This document shows, piece after piece, positions 18,346 through 29,836 of a stretch of 64,000 nucleotides of DNA. The notes under the pieces were generated by a model that was not told the DNA's origin, ran no database searches, and saw only the letters and a list, made by a program, of their open reading frames with translations. The stretch is taken from assembly GCF_004335015.1 (NCBI RefSeq), contig NZ_RQRU01000001.1, forward strand, positions 930,001 to 994,000, written 5' to 3'. Positions within the stretch are counted from its first letter, which is position 1. Each line of letters starts with the position of its first letter. Position numbers and translations under genes: made by a program. The DNA comes from Psychrobacter pygoscelis (lineage in GTDB: Bacteria; Pseudomonadota; Gammaproteobacteria; Pseudomonadales; Moraxellaceae).

Positions 18346-19311
18346 CTAGTCATGAGACAGCCGTTCGGTGACATAATCGGTGAGTTTACTTGCTAGCTGT
18401 TCAGGTGTTCCCGTAAACTGACAAAATCCAGCATCAATGATGGCTTGTGGTTGACTAGCGCAGGGACTGACAGCAGGATCCTGTACCCACAGCTGGCTAT
18501 TATTGCCTTGAATTTGCTGTAAATACTGCGTGCCATCATTACCCATACCAGAGAATATGATACTGACAAGATCATCACCGAATACCTCGCTAGTATTCCT
18601 TAACAGCTCACCAATAGTGGGCTTGTATTTTCCTTCCCAACCTTCTTCGCATAATATAATACGACCATTAGAATCACAGACTATCTTTTTATCAACTGGG
18701 ACTACCAAACATTGCCCAGGTTGACATAGCTGTGTCGTCGAGATAACTCGGCAATCCCAATCGTTGTGTCTGGTCAAAATATGAGGCAGAGCATGAATCA
18801 TTTGCTCATTAAAGTGCTGAGCCAATAAGATACAGATGGGTAGCTCAGTTGAGATATTATCCAAAAATACCTTAATGGCATTTGGGCCGCCTAAAGAGGC
18901 ACCTAACAACACCATAAATTGCCAAGATCGACCACTAGGCTCAAAGCGCTTACTACTCATAAGCTCAGGCATAGCTAACATACCTGCCAGTTTTCTTTTG
19001 AGTTGCCGCTGCCACTTTTTATAACGCTGAGTTTCACTCATAGCAGGCGCAGGACTAAGCCCTAATAGTACAGTTCCTCGCTCGGTAGCCTCAATGGTCG
19101 ATACTACTCTCTCATCAACTTCGCTGGCAATCAGCCAAATATTGACTCCCGAGCGGTACTCGCCATCCTTAACTTGCTGATATGTCAGACAATCAATAAG
19201 TGTAAAACCACAGCTGCTTACGGTATCGCAAAGCGCTAGGCGTTGCTGCGACGACTCCGAGACTACTATAACTTCTATATCTGCCGAGCTTTCGGCAGGG
19301 TTATTCGCCAT
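18346..19311 (-). CDS. chpB: ChpB, CheB-type methylesterase of the Pil-Chp system
   Basis: A 321-residue protein. Residues about 10-110 resemble a receiver domain but lack a clear phospho-acceptor aspartate setting. The C-terminal part is a CheB esterase domain with catalytic serine in GASLGG (near 139), histidine in LAQHFNE (near 165) and aspartate in SGMGNDGT (near 255). It should remove methyl groups from PilJ and oppose PilK. The start overlaps chpA by 11 bases, which suggests coupled translation. Confidence 0.9.
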   Translation of the reverse strand: MANNPAESSADIEVIVVSESSQQRLALCDTVSSCGFTLIDCLTYQQVKDGEYRSGVNIWLIASEVDERVVSTIEATERGTVLLGLSPAPAMSETQRYKKWQRQLKRKLAGMLAMPELMSSKRFEPSGRSWQFMVLLGASLGGPNAIKVFLDNISTELPICILLAQHFNEQMIHALPHILTRHNDWDCRVISTTQLCQPGQCLVVPVDKKIVCDSNGRIILCEEGWEGKYKPTIGELLRNTSEVFGDDLVSIIFSGMGNDGTQYLQQIQGNNSQLWVQDPAVSPCASQPQAIIDAGFCQFTGTPEQLASKLTDYVTERLSHD

Positions 19312-22300
19312 CTTGACTGCCTATATGTGATCCTAGCAGGGCTTGAATTCTACTAAGCAGCTCGTTCTCTTGGAAAGGCTTACCCATATAGTCATTAACA
19401 CCAATCTCCATCGCCCGTTCACGATGTTTCTCACCAGTACGTGACGTAATCATAATAATAGGGATGGTACGAAGTCGACTATGATGACGTACTTGCGTGG
19501 CTACTTCAAAGCCATCCATTCGTGGCATCTCGATATCAAGTAAAATTAGGTCTGGTGTCAGCTCTTGTAAAATCTCAATGGCATCTACCCCGTCTTTGGC
19601 AACGACTGCATCTAAGCCTTGACGCTCAAGCAGTCGCGAGGTGACTTTTCGTACCGTGACCGAGTCATCAACCACCAATACAGTAGCTCGGCTGTTGGTG
19701 GTCTTCTTGACCTGCTCGATATGGACCTCTTTTACCGCAGGCGCAGGCGGCGTAGCTATACTGCGCATCAAGGCTAGCATATCCAAAATGAGCATCACAG
19801 AACCGTCGCCCATAATGGTTGCTGCAGAAATTCCCGGAACATGCGATAGCTGCCGCCCCAATGGCTTAACTACCACCTCAATCCTTGATCCAGATATCTC
19901 ATCAACCTGCATGGCCAACGACTGACCTGTCTGACTTTTGATAATAATTACAGGTAAGCTGGTATTGGTTTGAACCACCAGCTCATTGAGCGAATGCCCC
20001 GTCAGCATCTCATTAAGATAACGGACTCGGTAATCTGTCTCACCAATCTTTAAGGTGGCGTCATTAGATTGATAATAAGAGTGCAGTACTTCTGGACTAA
20101 CCCTAACCACGCGCTCAATCTGCACCAGAGGGATAGCGTAGTAACGATCAGCTGCCCTTACGATAAGCGCGTCAGAGACTGCTACTGTTAACGGTAGACG
20201 GATAGTGAAGCGTGAGCCTTTGCCTTTCTCTGACTCTACCGAGACCGCACCACCAAGCTGACGAATCTCGCTTAATACCACATCCATACCCACGCCGCGA
20301 CCTGAGATCTGCGTTACCTTCTGCGTCGTGGTTAATCCTGCATTAAAGATATATTGCATGACATCAACGTCAGACAAGCTGTCATCATTGGCATCGATAA
20401 GACCTTGACTGATAGCCTTTTCACGTACGGCTTCAACGTTAATACCTCTTCCGTCATCACTCAGGTGGATAACGACCTCACTACCCTCACGAATGACTTC
20501 AATCTGAATAAGACCAGACTCAGCTTTCCCAGCAGAACGACGCTGACTAGGCAGCTCTACCCCGTGATCCACAGCATTTCTAAGCATATGCTCCAGCGGG
20601 GAGGTGATACGCTCTAGAATGGTTCTGTCTAGCTCGTCATCTGCATTAATTATCTTTAGCTCAACTGACTTATTAAGCTCATTGGCAGTCTGTCTAACGA
20701 TACGCTGTAGCCTTGGTGCCAATTGCGAGAAAGGTACCATCCGCGACTTCATTAGCCCTTCTTGAAGCTCCGTTTGAGTTCGAGATAGCTGTAACAATAA
20801 GCTTTCACTGTCTCGAGTCTTATCAAGTAGCGTGGTCTTAATATCTAATAAGTCAGAAGCTGACTCTGATAATGATTTGGACAGCTGATTTAGAGCAGAG
20901 TATTGATCCATCTCCAAGGGATCAAAGTCTTCATTATCTAGAATAATGTCATCATCAATTTGCGATAGTATCTGGGCTTCTAGCTCAATATCCATTCGTC
21001 TAAGCTGATCTGCTAAACGCTGGACCGTCATGCCCATCTCTTCGATACTATTGGTCAGGCTACTCATGCCCATATCAATTCGGGCACGGTTAATCGCTGC
21101 CTCACCTGATAAGTTAATCAGCTGCTCGATAAGCCCTGCTGAAATACGAATCATCTCATTACCGACATCAGCGACCGTCTCATCAGCGCCAAAGCCACCT
21201 GTCATCGAGGGCATCTTACTAATATCGTGACTGATATTGGCTAACTGCTCAGCTTTATAACCCTCAATAACCTCCAATTGCGACTGCAATGAATCAGGTG
21301 TTACCTTTTGCAAGCTATCAGGACTCGCCTTAAACTGTTCTAAAGCGGTGATTAGCTGGTTTGGCATTGTCGGCGCAATACGATGCGAGAGAACCATTAC
21401 CGCAGTATCAAGCCAAACATGACAAGCTTTAAGTAGCTGAGATACCATCTTGGTCGCGGGACGCTTACGGCTTGCCAAAGCTTCGTAGACCGACTCCATC
21501 TGGTGCGCCAGATCAGCAATACTCTTGACCGGTATCATCCGGGCACCGCCTTTGATGGTATGCATGGCTTGCTGTAGCGCATGCAGTGAGGCGATGTTAC
21601 TACTATTGCTATAAAACGCTTGTAGATATTGACGGCTACTGGCTTGTATCGCTTCAGCCTCTTCTAAAAATACTTTTAAAATATCAGCATCAGGCTTATT
21701 GCCATCCCATGACTCTGAGCGCATTAGCCGATACTGAGCGGTATACACTGAGTCACTCTCGTTAGATAGCTCTTCCTCTGGCTGCGCCTCTGCGGCCGAC
21801 TCTTCCTCATGTTCAACCGGTGCCTGAATAATAGGCATACTGATTTTGGCGTCATCAGGAAGCTCACCTTGGATAATAAAGTCCTTCAGTGACTCAACAA
21901 GACTATCGGCATAAAATGATTGGTGGTTCGTCAGCACATAGTCGATCTGTGCAGACAGTGTATCTTGAACACCTTGCATGACATTGATCCAGCCAAGCGT
22001 AGGTTCAAGCTTGTCTTCGACAAAATACTCATACACGGTTTCAGCTTCATGGGTAAGGTCACCGATACTCTGAATACCCGCCATTCTAGCGCCGCCTTTA
22101 ATGGTATGTAGATGGCGCTGAAGCTCTTTTAGGGCTTCTTTATCTAAGGGCGCGGCGCGCCAAGACGTGAATGCTTTGTTGATATCAGCATCAAGCTCTT
22201 GGGCTTCTTCTAAGAAAATCTCAAGCAGCTCTTCATCAGTCTCGATAACCTCGAATTTGGCTTCAGTATTCTCATCAGCACCTGCATCGTCCACATCCGC

Positions 22301-25300
22301 ATTAGCGTCTGTATTAACAGACTTATCGGTTGGCTGATTATAATCAGCGCCAGTATTAGGGTTAGGTTCTGACTCAAAGAGCAGCTGCAATGACTCAATT
22401 ACCGCTTTATCGACCTTTAGAGACATACTGCCTGCCAAGGCATCAAACAATCCCGTTAACTCAGCATGGCCTAATAGTAGAGTATTGATTACCTCATTAT
22501 TCTCACTTAATTCTGGCTCAGCCGTTAACCGCTCATAAACAGACAATAAAGCACATAGCAGCGCTTGGAACTGCTTAGATGCTACTGTCGCCGCCATAAG
22601 TTGATTGATTTGTTCGGTAAGGGTTTGCGCATAGCCGCGAACTTGATCTAAATCTCGATTCGATAGCTTAGACTCAAGCTCCCACTCTGCATCTAATAAG
22701 TCATCAATACCCACACTTATCAGCTGCGCAACTGATAGAGATGGCGGCAAGGATTCCTTATTTTCAGGCTCATCTAAAAGCTCGTGAATTGACTCTAAGC
22801 ATTGTTGTCGTTCACAGTCACTGCCTAGCAGTGCCTCGCCATTTTGAGTTGGCGTAGTCAAATAACTGTCTATTAATTCTACTGATTTTGCTAAAGCCTG
22901 AAGATGCTGCGAGCCTATGACCCCATCATGCTGCTGTAGCTGTCCTAGATTATGCTCAATCGTCGCACTAATCTCGCTCACAGTAGTTAATGACTGCGCA
23001 CCAGCAGCGCCGCGCAACGTATGAAAAGCTCTAACGACTTCATCTTCTATCTCAACCTCAGTATCGTGCTCATGTGTTACTACGAACTGCCCAATAATCT
23101 CTAGCTGCTCTTTGGCCTCTTCAATAAAGATGTCAAACAGCTCTTGCTCTTCTTCACTTTTTGGCAAGGCAAGCTCGGGGGCTTCACTGATTTTTTCATT
23201 CACTGAGTGAATAGAGCGTAAGGTTAAATCTGAGACTGCGCTATCCGCCTCTGTATCCTGAGTCTCTATCTCTTGATCTACCAAATCAGGCGCTTCATTA
23301 GCTGACTCTGCTACAGTCTCGGTTGCCGTTGTTTGTTGCTCAGCACTTGAGGTATCTGCCCACTCTGCCTGATCTGAGCCGCTGTTATGACTGTCTAAGT
23401 CTCGATAATCAAAGCTATCGCCTAGACCTTTACTATAAGCATGGGCGCAAGCTACCCACAAAGGCAAGTTATCGGGATAGTCTTGAGTAGCAGATTCGAA
23501 AACAGTGACAAGCTTAGGATAGGATGCCAATACATCTGCTACTAACTGCATCATCGCCGCTGTTGGTGCTACTGAATGCTCCAGTACTCGATTCAGCATA
23601 TTCTCTATCGCCCAAGCAAGCTCAGCAGAATAATGAGCACCTACCATTCGACCTGAACCTTTGAGTGTATGAAAGCCGCGGCGGACTTCCGTTAGAAGAG
23701 CGTCATCACTTAAGTCAGCTTGATAGGTGGCAAATATTGGCGTAATGGTCTCAAGCACCTCTTGTGCTTCTTCTATAAATATCTCTTTGATTTCAGGGTC
23801 AGTATCATCTGCATCTTGTGGGATAGTGTCAGCGTCAGCGATAAATGGCATTAGAACTTCTGGAAGCTCAGTGGTAGCACTATCTACATCCAGCAAAGTG
23901 CTCTGCTGTAAGTGCTTAGCGGCCTCTTCATAGTCTGCCATGCTGTCGGTAGCTAACTGCTCATCAACTTTTTCATTATCTACTAAGCTAGCTGCTGACT
24001 GACTCAGCGTTGCTAACCCTTGATCAATGGGCTGACCTTTAATCAAGTTATCCGCTCTTAACACCGTCTCGGCAATATCTACTGAAGGCGCACGCTGATG
24101 AATGAAATCCTCCACCATCACTGCAATCTTGACAGTACTCTCGCTGACAAAACTGACTAGCTCATCAGTCACCGCTACGTTGTTATCTAACACGCGGTTT
24201 AGTAAATTTTCTATCGCCCAGGCTGTCTCGCCGATACTAAAGGCCCCGACCATTCGTCCTGAACCCTTAAGTGTGTGATAACTACGACGTATATCCGTAA
24301 GTACACTTAAGTCTTGGGGAGCGGACTGCCATTCAGGTAACGTACTGTCTAGCTGCTCTAATACCTCTTCTGCCTCTTCAATAAAGATATCTCGAATCTC
24401 TTCATCGACATCGAAGTCATCTTCTTTAAGCTTTTCTCTAGCGGCGATTAAAGCTTCGCTGTGGACAGCTTGTAGATTAACTGCTTCATCGTTGTCCTCT
24501 TCTGCAGCTAGATGACTTGAACTTGCCGAATCATTGTTAGCAGCTAGCTCACTAGTTACTGGCACAATCTCGATGGAAGAATCATCTTGATGTTGCTCAA
24601 GAGGGGTTAGGGTTAGAGAGTCTTCAGCGCTTTGCTGCTCATCAGCAATCGACTGATCGTTATCTATAGCCGCAATCTCACCGCTGTCATCAAAACGGGT
24701 GACATTGCCATAAGCGGTGGTATTTAAACCCTCTATAGCACCATTATCTGACGCAAAGCTGTCTGGATATAAGTCTTGCTCTTGAGCAATAGTTGCCTCT
24801 GGGTCATTAATGTAGGTTTCTAGCTGACGATTGGCCGCTACAATATGCTCTTGAACTTTTTCTACTATGTTTTGATCAACCGAACCATGCGCCAGATAGT
24901 CTAAGAATAGCTCTAATGCCGCTAAGCTTTCTGCAATATCATTGACCAGCTTCCAGCTCAGCGCCTTTTTCTCTAGCGTATTCAATCGTGCAAATAGTGC
25001 GGCTAACTCTTCACTAACCTTACTGGCACTTTGTAGTCCAAGATGACTAAAGGTCTCTATCACTACGCTAAAATCATCTGGACTGGGTAGAGTCTCAAGA
25101 TGGTTTTGTTTTAGATAGTTATTAAAGTCTGATTTGATGCTTTCAACAGCTACTCTTAATTGCCTTACGTCATCAGTCTTTGGTTGCTGCTCTGAGTCTT
25201 CCCCTATTGATGCTGTCTGTACAGATGGCGACTCTGATTCTGATGTCACCCCCTCACCTTGAGCGGATAGCCAGGCAGTCGCCTGCCCGATATTATCGGT

Positions 25301-26512
25301 AATGGTTTCATGGGCGAATAATATTGAGGTATATAGCTCTTGTAACTGTCTTTCAATCTGCCAGTGTAGCTGCGAGAAGAGGTCTGCTGATTGCAAGCCC
25401 TCTTCAAGATCACAGTTTATCTGCTCAATAGCAGCATCGTACTGAGACCAGCCTCGTTGAAGCAGTTGCGCTCTAATCTGCGATAATGAAGATTGTGCTT
25501 CAGCAGGATTTTGTAAGTTTAAAATCAACGCTTCAAGCTGGGTTAAGATACGCGGTAAAAACTCCTGATCAACTATCGGCTGCTTATTAAGGCTAGCCAA
25601 TATAGCTTCAGCCTCCGTATCTTGATGCGCCAAAATACCCACACCAATAAGGACATCGGCCATCACGCTACTGACCGTAATACTGCACAATTTTTCATTG
25701 ATCATTTTGCTAGTGATGAGCGAGATATCTACCTCTTGGCCTGCTTGAACCATCGCATCAATGACTTGATCTAGCGCAGAGAGTATCGCCACATAATGCT
25801 CAGGTAGTGGTCGATCATTGTTACTAAGATTGTCTAACCAAACTGAGCAGACATACCATAGCCCTTGTAGGTCGGCATCAAAGCTACTACGCCATAAATA
25901 GCTGCTGATCTTCTGAAGAGAGCCAATCGTGCCCTTTGAGTTTGTATTGGTGAGTAAAAGCTGATTAACAGCTTGACGCCAGCCTAACAATAAGCGGGCG
26001 AATTGATCAGTAGTCAAAGAGGTTCTAGCGCTAAGCTCAGGGATTTGTAACTGATAAGCAATCAAGCTATCTTGAGCGTCTGTTGGGGTTACAGTATCCA
26101 GCTTCTCTTGAAGCTGCACCGGTAACAGGCGAGTCAGCGCTAGGCGACACTGCTGGACAAGCTGCTGACGAAGGGTTCCTGTAGTGACCCATTGACTTAG
26201 CTCTGCTTGCAGAGTCTGGTGAGCAAAAGCAGCGGTAGGGACTGTCATCGGCGTCAACGCGTCCGCTGCCATCTGCTCTGACACCTGACTTAAGACTTCC
26301 GCTAACTTAGCGAGTACAGATACCTCAGCGATTTCTAAAGCACCATAAAGCTCATGATAAGTCGATGCCATATCGGCAAAGTCTATCTGAGCCCCACTCA
26401 CCTCTTCGCCTTGCTCTAATGCTTGCCACGACGCCTTTAAGCGTAATAACTGCGAGTGACATAATGGCATTAACCAGTTGAGAGTTGCAAAATTGCTAGG
26501 CTGGGCAGTCAT
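19301..26512 (-). CDS. chpA: ChpA, giant hybrid histidine kinase of twitching motility
   Basis: A 2403-residue CheA-like kinase controlling type IV pilus extension and retraction. The N-terminal 650 residues look FimL-like and helical. Five histidine phosphotransfer sites are visible: HTLKGSGRM near 747 and again near 948, HTLRGAAG near 1165, HTIKGGARMAG near 1471 and HTIKGGARMIP near 1651. Acidic linkers separate them. The kinase core follows: dimerisation region about 1770-1930, ATPase boxes near 1981 (NAVDHG), 2030 (DDGRG) and 2071 (GRGVGMD), and a CheW-like domain about 2110-2240. A receiver ends the protein, with VVDDS and LLDIEMPRMDG. TAGGATG precedes the ATG. It is slightly shorter than the Pseudomonas protein. 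Confidence 0.95.
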   Translation of the reverse strand: MTAQPSNFATLNWLMPLCHSQLLRLKASWQALEQGEEVSGAQIDFADMASTYHELYGALEIAEVSVLAKLAEVLSQVSEQMAADALTPMTVPTAAFAHQTLQAELSQWVTTGTLRQQLVQQCRLALTRLLPVQLQEKLDTVTPTDAQDSLIAYQLQIPELSARTSLTTDQFARLLLGWRQAVNQLLLTNTNSKGTIGSLQKISSYLWRSSFDADLQGLWYVCSVWLDNLSNNDRPLPEHYVAILSALDQVIDAMVQAGQEVDISLITSKMINEKLCSITVSSVMADVLIGVGILAHQDTEAEAILASLNKQPIVDQEFLPRILTQLEALILNLQNPAEAQSSLSQIRAQLLQRGWSQYDAAIEQINCDLEEGLQSADLFSQLHWQIERQLQELYTSILFAHETITDNIGQATAWLSAQGEGVTSESESPSVQTASIGEDSEQQPKTDDVRQLRVAVESIKSDFNNYLKQNHLETLPSPDDFSVVIETFSHLGLQSASKVSEELAALFARLNTLEKKALSWKLVNDIAESLAALELFLDYLAHGSVDQNIVEKVQEHIVAANRQLETYINDPEATIAQEQDLYPDSFASDNGAIEGLNTTAYGNVTRFDDSGEIAAIDNDQSIADEQQSAEDSLTLTPLEQHQDDSSIEIVPVTSELAANNDSASSSHLAAEEDNDEAVNLQAVHSEALIAAREKLKEDDFDVDEEIRDIFIEEAEEVLEQLDSTLPEWQSAPQDLSVLTDIRRSYHTLKGSGRMVGAFSIGETAWAIENLLNRVLDNNVAVTDELVSFVSESTVKIAVMVEDFIHQRAPSVDIAETVLRADNLIKGQPIDQGLATLSQSAASLVDNEKVDEQLATDSMADYEEAAKHLQQSTLLDVDSATTELPEVLMPFIADADTIPQDADDTDPEIKEIFIEEAQEVLETITPIFATYQADLSDDALLTEVRRGFHTLKGSGRMVGAHYSAELAWAIENMLNRVLEHSVAPTAAMMQLVADVLASYPKLVTVFESATQDYPDNLPLWVACAHAYSKGLGDSFDYRDLDSHNSGSDQAEWADTSSAEQQTTATETVAESANEAPDLVDQEIETQDTEADSAVSDLTLRSIHSVNEKISEAPELALPKSEEEQELFDIFIEEAKEQLEIIGQFVVTHEHDTEVEIEDEVVRAFHTLRGAAGAQSLTTVSEISATIEHNLGQLQQHDGVIGSQHLQALAKSVELIDSYLTTPTQNGEALLGSDCERQQCLESIHELLDEPENKESLPPSLSVAQLISVGIDDLLDAEWELESKLSNRDLDQVRGYAQTLTEQINQLMAATVASKQFQALLCALLSVYERLTAEPELSENNEVINTLLLGHAELTGLFDALAGSMSLKVDKAVIESLQLLFESEPNPNTGADYNQPTDKSVNTDANADVDDAGADENTEAKFEVIETDEELLEIFLEEAQELDADINKAFTSWRAAPLDKEALKELQRHLHTIKGGARMAGIQSIGDLTHEAETVYEYFVEDKLEPTLGWINVMQGVQDTLSAQIDYVLTNHQSFYADSLVESLKDFIIQGELPDDAKISMPIIQAPVEHEEESAAEAQPEEELSNESDSVYTAQYRLMRSESWDGNKPDADILKVFLEEAEAIQASSRQYLQAFYSNSSNIASLHALQQAMHTIKGGARMIPVKSIADLAHQMESVYEALASRKRPATKMVSQLLKACHVWLDTAVMVLSHRIAPTMPNQLITALEQFKASPDSLQKVTPDSLQSQLEVIEGYKAEQLANISHDISKMPSMTGGFGADETVADVGNEMIRISAGLIEQLINLSGEAAINRARIDMGMSSLTNSIEEMGMTVQRLADQLRRMDIELEAQILSQIDDDIILDNEDFDPLEMDQYSALNQLSKSLSESASDLLDIKTTLLDKTRDSESLLLQLSRTQTELQEGLMKSRMVPFSQLAPRLQRIVRQTANELNKSVELKIINADDELDRTILERITSPLEHMLRNAVDHGVELPSQRRSAGKAESGLIQIEVIREGSEVVIHLSDDGRGINVEAVREKAISQGLIDANDDSLSDVDVMQYIFNAGLTTTQKVTQISGRGVGMDVVLSEIRQLGGAVSVESEKGKGSRFTIRLPLTVAVSDALIVRAADRYYAIPLVQIERVVRVSPEVLHSYYQSNDATLKIGETDYRVRYLNEMLTGHSLNELVVQTNTSLPVIIIKSQTGQSLAMQVDEISGSRIEVVVKPLGRQLSHVPGISAATIMGDGSVMLILDMLALMRSIATPPAPAVKEVHIEQVKKTTNSRATVLVVDDSVTVRKVTSRLLERQGLDAVVAKDGVDAIEILQELTPDLILLDIEMPRMDGFEVATQVRHHSRLRTIPIIMITSRTGEKHRERAMEIGVNDYMGKPFQENELLSRIQALLGSHIGSQDGE

Positions 26513-26744
26513 ATAATCATCCTAAATTGTCCATCATCAACCCAGTATATCGGTGCTGACTACGTCAAATTAATATTATTATTAGGTTATCGTTACTTAG
26601 CCAGATTGATTGGCTATAGGTAATATATTGGCAAAATCATTAACCAGTCTGCTCACTTATTAAACTACTTAAATATTAAAATGCTTGAATATTAGAGTGC
26701 TTAAGTTTAGGAGCGTTCAATCGCTATTCTCTCTGGCTTTAGCT

Positions 26745-27593
26745 TCATTCTGCTATCTTTTGCCAGACATTTACCGAATCATGGGTAAGACGCTGCATTT
26801 TAGGGTGTTGCCAAAATAAAGCTTCACCTGGTGCTAGAATAAGATAGCCTCCAAGCACGCACTGATCGACCAGTTTGGCCAAAATATCACGCTGATCGAA
26901 TCGGCGAAAATAGATCAGCATGTTTTGGCACATAATCACTTGCTGCTTGAACGGCGTCGGTACAGATCGAGTCATGGCATTGTGCTGAGCAAAATTTACT
27001 TTAGCGTATAGTTCATCCGCTATTTTCCAATGCTTGAATGAGTCTACCTTGGCTTCATCAGTATCGATATTCTGGATGTACTTATGATACTGCGCTGGTA
27101 TTAAGGACAATTCTCTACCACTATAATGCGCCTTTTTAGCGCATTTAATGGCCGTCAAGCTGACGTCTGAGCCAAGGATAACGTAGTTATCTATTTTACT
27201 ATCCTCAAGCATCATCGCCAGAGACCACACTTCTTGACCTGAAGCACAGCCGACGCTCCAAACTCGAAAAGGCAAATGAGGGGAAGATTGAGCTAAGTGC
27301 GATGGTTTGGACGACGTTTGCGCATAATCTTTTGCTAGCGCTGCCACATAATTGAGCGACGGTAAATGACGAAAAAATCGACTTTCAATAATCAACACTG
27401 AGTCAAATAGTTGTTGGCGTAGCAAGCGGTCCGTTTGGACTGCTTGCCAAAGCTCATCAATACTTAAGTGATTGCTCTTTGCCAACTCTAAGATAGCATT
27501 ATAAACCCAGCGATTTTGTCGTTTCGGCATTACCAAGCCAATTTCTGCTTCAATATAGCTTTGCCATCTTGGTAACTCAATAATCTCAGTCAT
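26745..27593 (-). CDS. pilK: PilK, CheR-type protein methyltransferase
   Basis: A 282-residue enzyme that should methylate glutamates of PilJ using SAM. An N-terminal helical CheR domain (residues about 20-95) precedes the SAM domain with RVWSVGCASGQEVWSLAMML near residue 108. Further CheR hallmarks are IILGSDVS-like acidic binding (VILGSDVS) and CQNMLIYF. It lies 22 bases after pilJ. A 232-base gap then separates it from chpA, so chpA may have an additional promoter. Confidence 0.92.
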   Translation of the reverse strand: MTEIIELPRWQSYIEAEIGLVMPKRQNRWVYNAILELAKSNHLSIDELWQAVQTDRLLRQQLFDSVLIIESRFFRHLPSLNYVAALAKDYAQTSSKPSHLAQSSPHLPFRVWSVGCASGQEVWSLAMMLEDSKIDNYVILGSDVSLTAIKCAKKAHYSGRELSLIPAQYHKYIQNIDTDEAKVDSFKHWKIADELYAKVNFAQHNAMTRSVPTPFKQQVIMCQNMLIYFRRFDQRDILAKLVDQCVLGGYLILAPGEALFWQHPKMQRLTHDSVNVWQKIAE

Positions 27594-27615
27594 TAATGCT
27601 CATTAAACCGTCTAA

Positions 27616-29715
27616 CTAAACCACCTGAAACTCATCACTATCTTCTTCAACATTTAAGTCGTCGTCTGAGAGTTTAAAGCCAGATACAGACTCTTGTAAG
27701 GCAATAGCCATCTCACTTAGCTGCCCTACTGAACGCGCTGTCGCCATCGTTCCTGAAGAGGTCTGAGAGGTAATGTCTTGGATAATATTCATGGTATCTG
27801 AGATATGACCAGCAGAATCGGCCTGCTGCTGAGCAGCGTTGGAGATATTCTGAATAAGGTCGGCTAGAGTGTGTGATACCCCTTGTACCTCTTCTAGCGC
27901 CTCACCTGCATCTTTTGCTAAGCGCGCTCCGCGAACTACCTCTGAGGTCGTAGATTCCATAGACATGACTGCTTCATTGGTATCAGCCTGAATGGTTCTA
28001 ACCAAAGTCTCAATCTGTTTGGTCGCATTAGCTGAACGCTCTGCGAGACGCTGAACCTCGTCGGCAACAACCGCAAAACCGCGACCGGCCTCACCTGCCA
28101 TCGAAGCCTGAATCGCCGCATTCAAGGCCAAAATATTCGTCTGATCCGCAATATCATTAATCAAGCTTACGATATCACCAATCTCTTGCGATGACTCACC
28201 AAGACGCTTAATACGCTTTGAAGTCTCTTGAATCTGATCACGGATGACGTTCATACCCTCGATAGAGCGCTGAACCACCTCTGCCCCATTATGGGCAATA
28301 GCTACCGAACGGTTGGCAACTGACGCTGATTCGCTAGCGTTGGCCGAAACCTGATCGATTGAGATAGCCATCTCATTAATCGCGGCAGACACACCAGCAA
28401 TCTCTTGGGCTTGATGCTCAGAGGCCTCAGCAAGCTCAACCGCATTCATCTGTGTCTGCTCAGAGGACTTGGCCACTCGATCTGCTGTGGTGTTAATAGC
28501 CATAACCAGCTGACGTAGTTGGTCAATAGCGAAGTTTACCGAATCGGCAATGGCACCCGTAAAATCTTCTGATACCGTAGCATTAACTGTTAGATCACCT
28601 TCTGCCAAATCGCCAAGCTCATCAAGTAAGCGCAAAATTGCCATCTGGTTGCGCTCATTCTCTTCTTGAATTTTACGTGCGCGCTCAGATTCTACATCCG
28701 CTTCTTGACGTTGACGCATGGTTTCTTTTTCGATCAATAGGCGCTGAGCCTTACCACGTTTATTTAACAATCGATAAAAAGCGTACATTAGGCCCAGTAA
28801 GCTGAGCAGGAATGCCAACATAGGGAGGATAATTCCGCCTCGAGTGAGCAGATTGCGGTCAATATCACTGAGCTTATTTTGAGTGTTTTGAGCTAAGTTA
28901 CTTAGCGCTCGAGCATTTTCTCTGGTTTTTACCGCAGGATTGTTTAAGGTGGTCAGCTGCTCTGAGACTGGGGCTACTGTCTGCTGATAGGTCTGCTCGA
29001 TACTGCGTAATGCGGGTAGCTCGCTCGCATAATTGCGTTTTTGCGCCGCTAAGGTATTAGCAAAAGCTGTGACTTGTGCTTTAAACGCTTCTGATGAGCC
29101 ATCGGTACTACGCGTTAAGGCTTGCATCTCAGTATTGATACGTTCTGCCCGTAGTATTTGAGCTTGAATATCGTTGATAGCAGCGGCAGGTAAACCGGCA
29201 GCTACTGCTTGCTGAGTGACTTGACGGTATTGACTTTGAAACTTCTTGCTGGCCTCAGACACTGACTCTTGCACATCTTGCAGTGCATTGACGTCATTGA
29301 TATGAGCAACCACATAATCGATCTGCTCTTTATTAGCGCTCCAATCTGCTGCTAACTCGTTAAAGATATCTTTATCTGCTATGGCTTTTGACTGAGCAGC
29401 AGTGAGGGCTGCTTGGTAGTTTTGTACGTCAGTTTGTAGCTTCTCATAAGCTTGATTGCTGACATTAAAGTCTTGTGAAAAAGTGGCATCATTGATGTCT
29501 TGCACGATATTGGTCGAGCTGACCTCTAGCTGGTTGACATTACTTAGGTAGTTATTCACGTTAATAAAGGAATAGATCAACCAAGCTAAGCTTGCTAAAG
29601 CTGAAAGGAAAAACAACCAAAGCCACGCTCGCCAACTGTTTTGTTCACTATCCGCAGCTGAGGTTGCCTTTTTTATTACACTCGTGTCGGTATTTTGGGG
29701 CGCGTCACTGATCAT
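27616..29715 (-). CDS. pilJ: PilJ, methyl-accepting chemoreceptor for twitching
   Basis: A 699-residue inner-membrane receptor. Transmembrane helices lie at about residues 27-50 and 290-313, bracketing a periplasmic PilJ-type helical sensor. A HAMP-like region and a long coiled-coil follow. The conserved hairpin tip includes [15 protein letters not shown] at about 522-537, with the usual E/Q adaptation sites either side. It signals through PilI to ChpA in response to surface contact or pilin. The gene follows pilI by 121 bases. Confidence 0.95.
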   Translation of the reverse strand: MISDAPQNTDTSVIKKATSAADSEQNSWRAWLWLFFLSALASLAWLIYSFINVNNYLSNVNQLEVSSTNIVQDINDATFSQDFNVSNQAYEKLQTDVQNYQAALTAAQSKAIADKDIFNELAADWSANKEQIDYVVAHINDVNALQDVQESVSEASKKFQSQYRQVTQQAVAAGLPAAAINDIQAQILRAERINTEMQALTRSTDGSSEAFKAQVTAFANTLAAQKRNYASELPALRSIEQTYQQTVAPVSEQLTTLNNPAVKTRENARALSNLAQNTQNKLSDIDRNLLTRGGIILPMLAFLLSLLGLMYAFYRLLNKRGKAQRLLIEKETMRQRQEADVESERARKIQEENERNQMAILRLLDELGDLAEGDLTVNATVSEDFTGAIADSVNFAIDQLRQLVMAINTTADRVAKSSEQTQMNAVELAEASEHQAQEIAGVSAAINEMAISIDQVSANASESASVANRSVAIAHNGAEVVQRSIEGMNVIRDQIQETSKRIKRLGESSQEIGDIVSLINDIADQTNILALNAAIQASMAGEAGRGFAVVADEVQRLAERSANATKQIETLVRTIQADTNEAVMSMESTTSEVVRGARLAKDAGEALEEVQGVSHTLADLIQNISNAAQQQADSAGHISDTMNIIQDITSQTSSGTMATARSVGQLSEMAIALQESVSGFKLSDDDLNVEEDSDEFQVV

Positions 29716-29836
29716 TGTACTTAATTCCTCTAAAACAGTTACCTAAGCTATGGTCAAAGAATATATGGCTTATGTGGTTAACTGGTTAAGTTTAAAAATT
29801 AATAAAAGTGGTTATACTTTGCCGTTGATTTGCATA

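Noticed and set aside
22210..22398. Open frames inside chpA on both strands
   Set aside because: They are shadows of a gene with continuous, well-recognised domains and lack ribosome sites.
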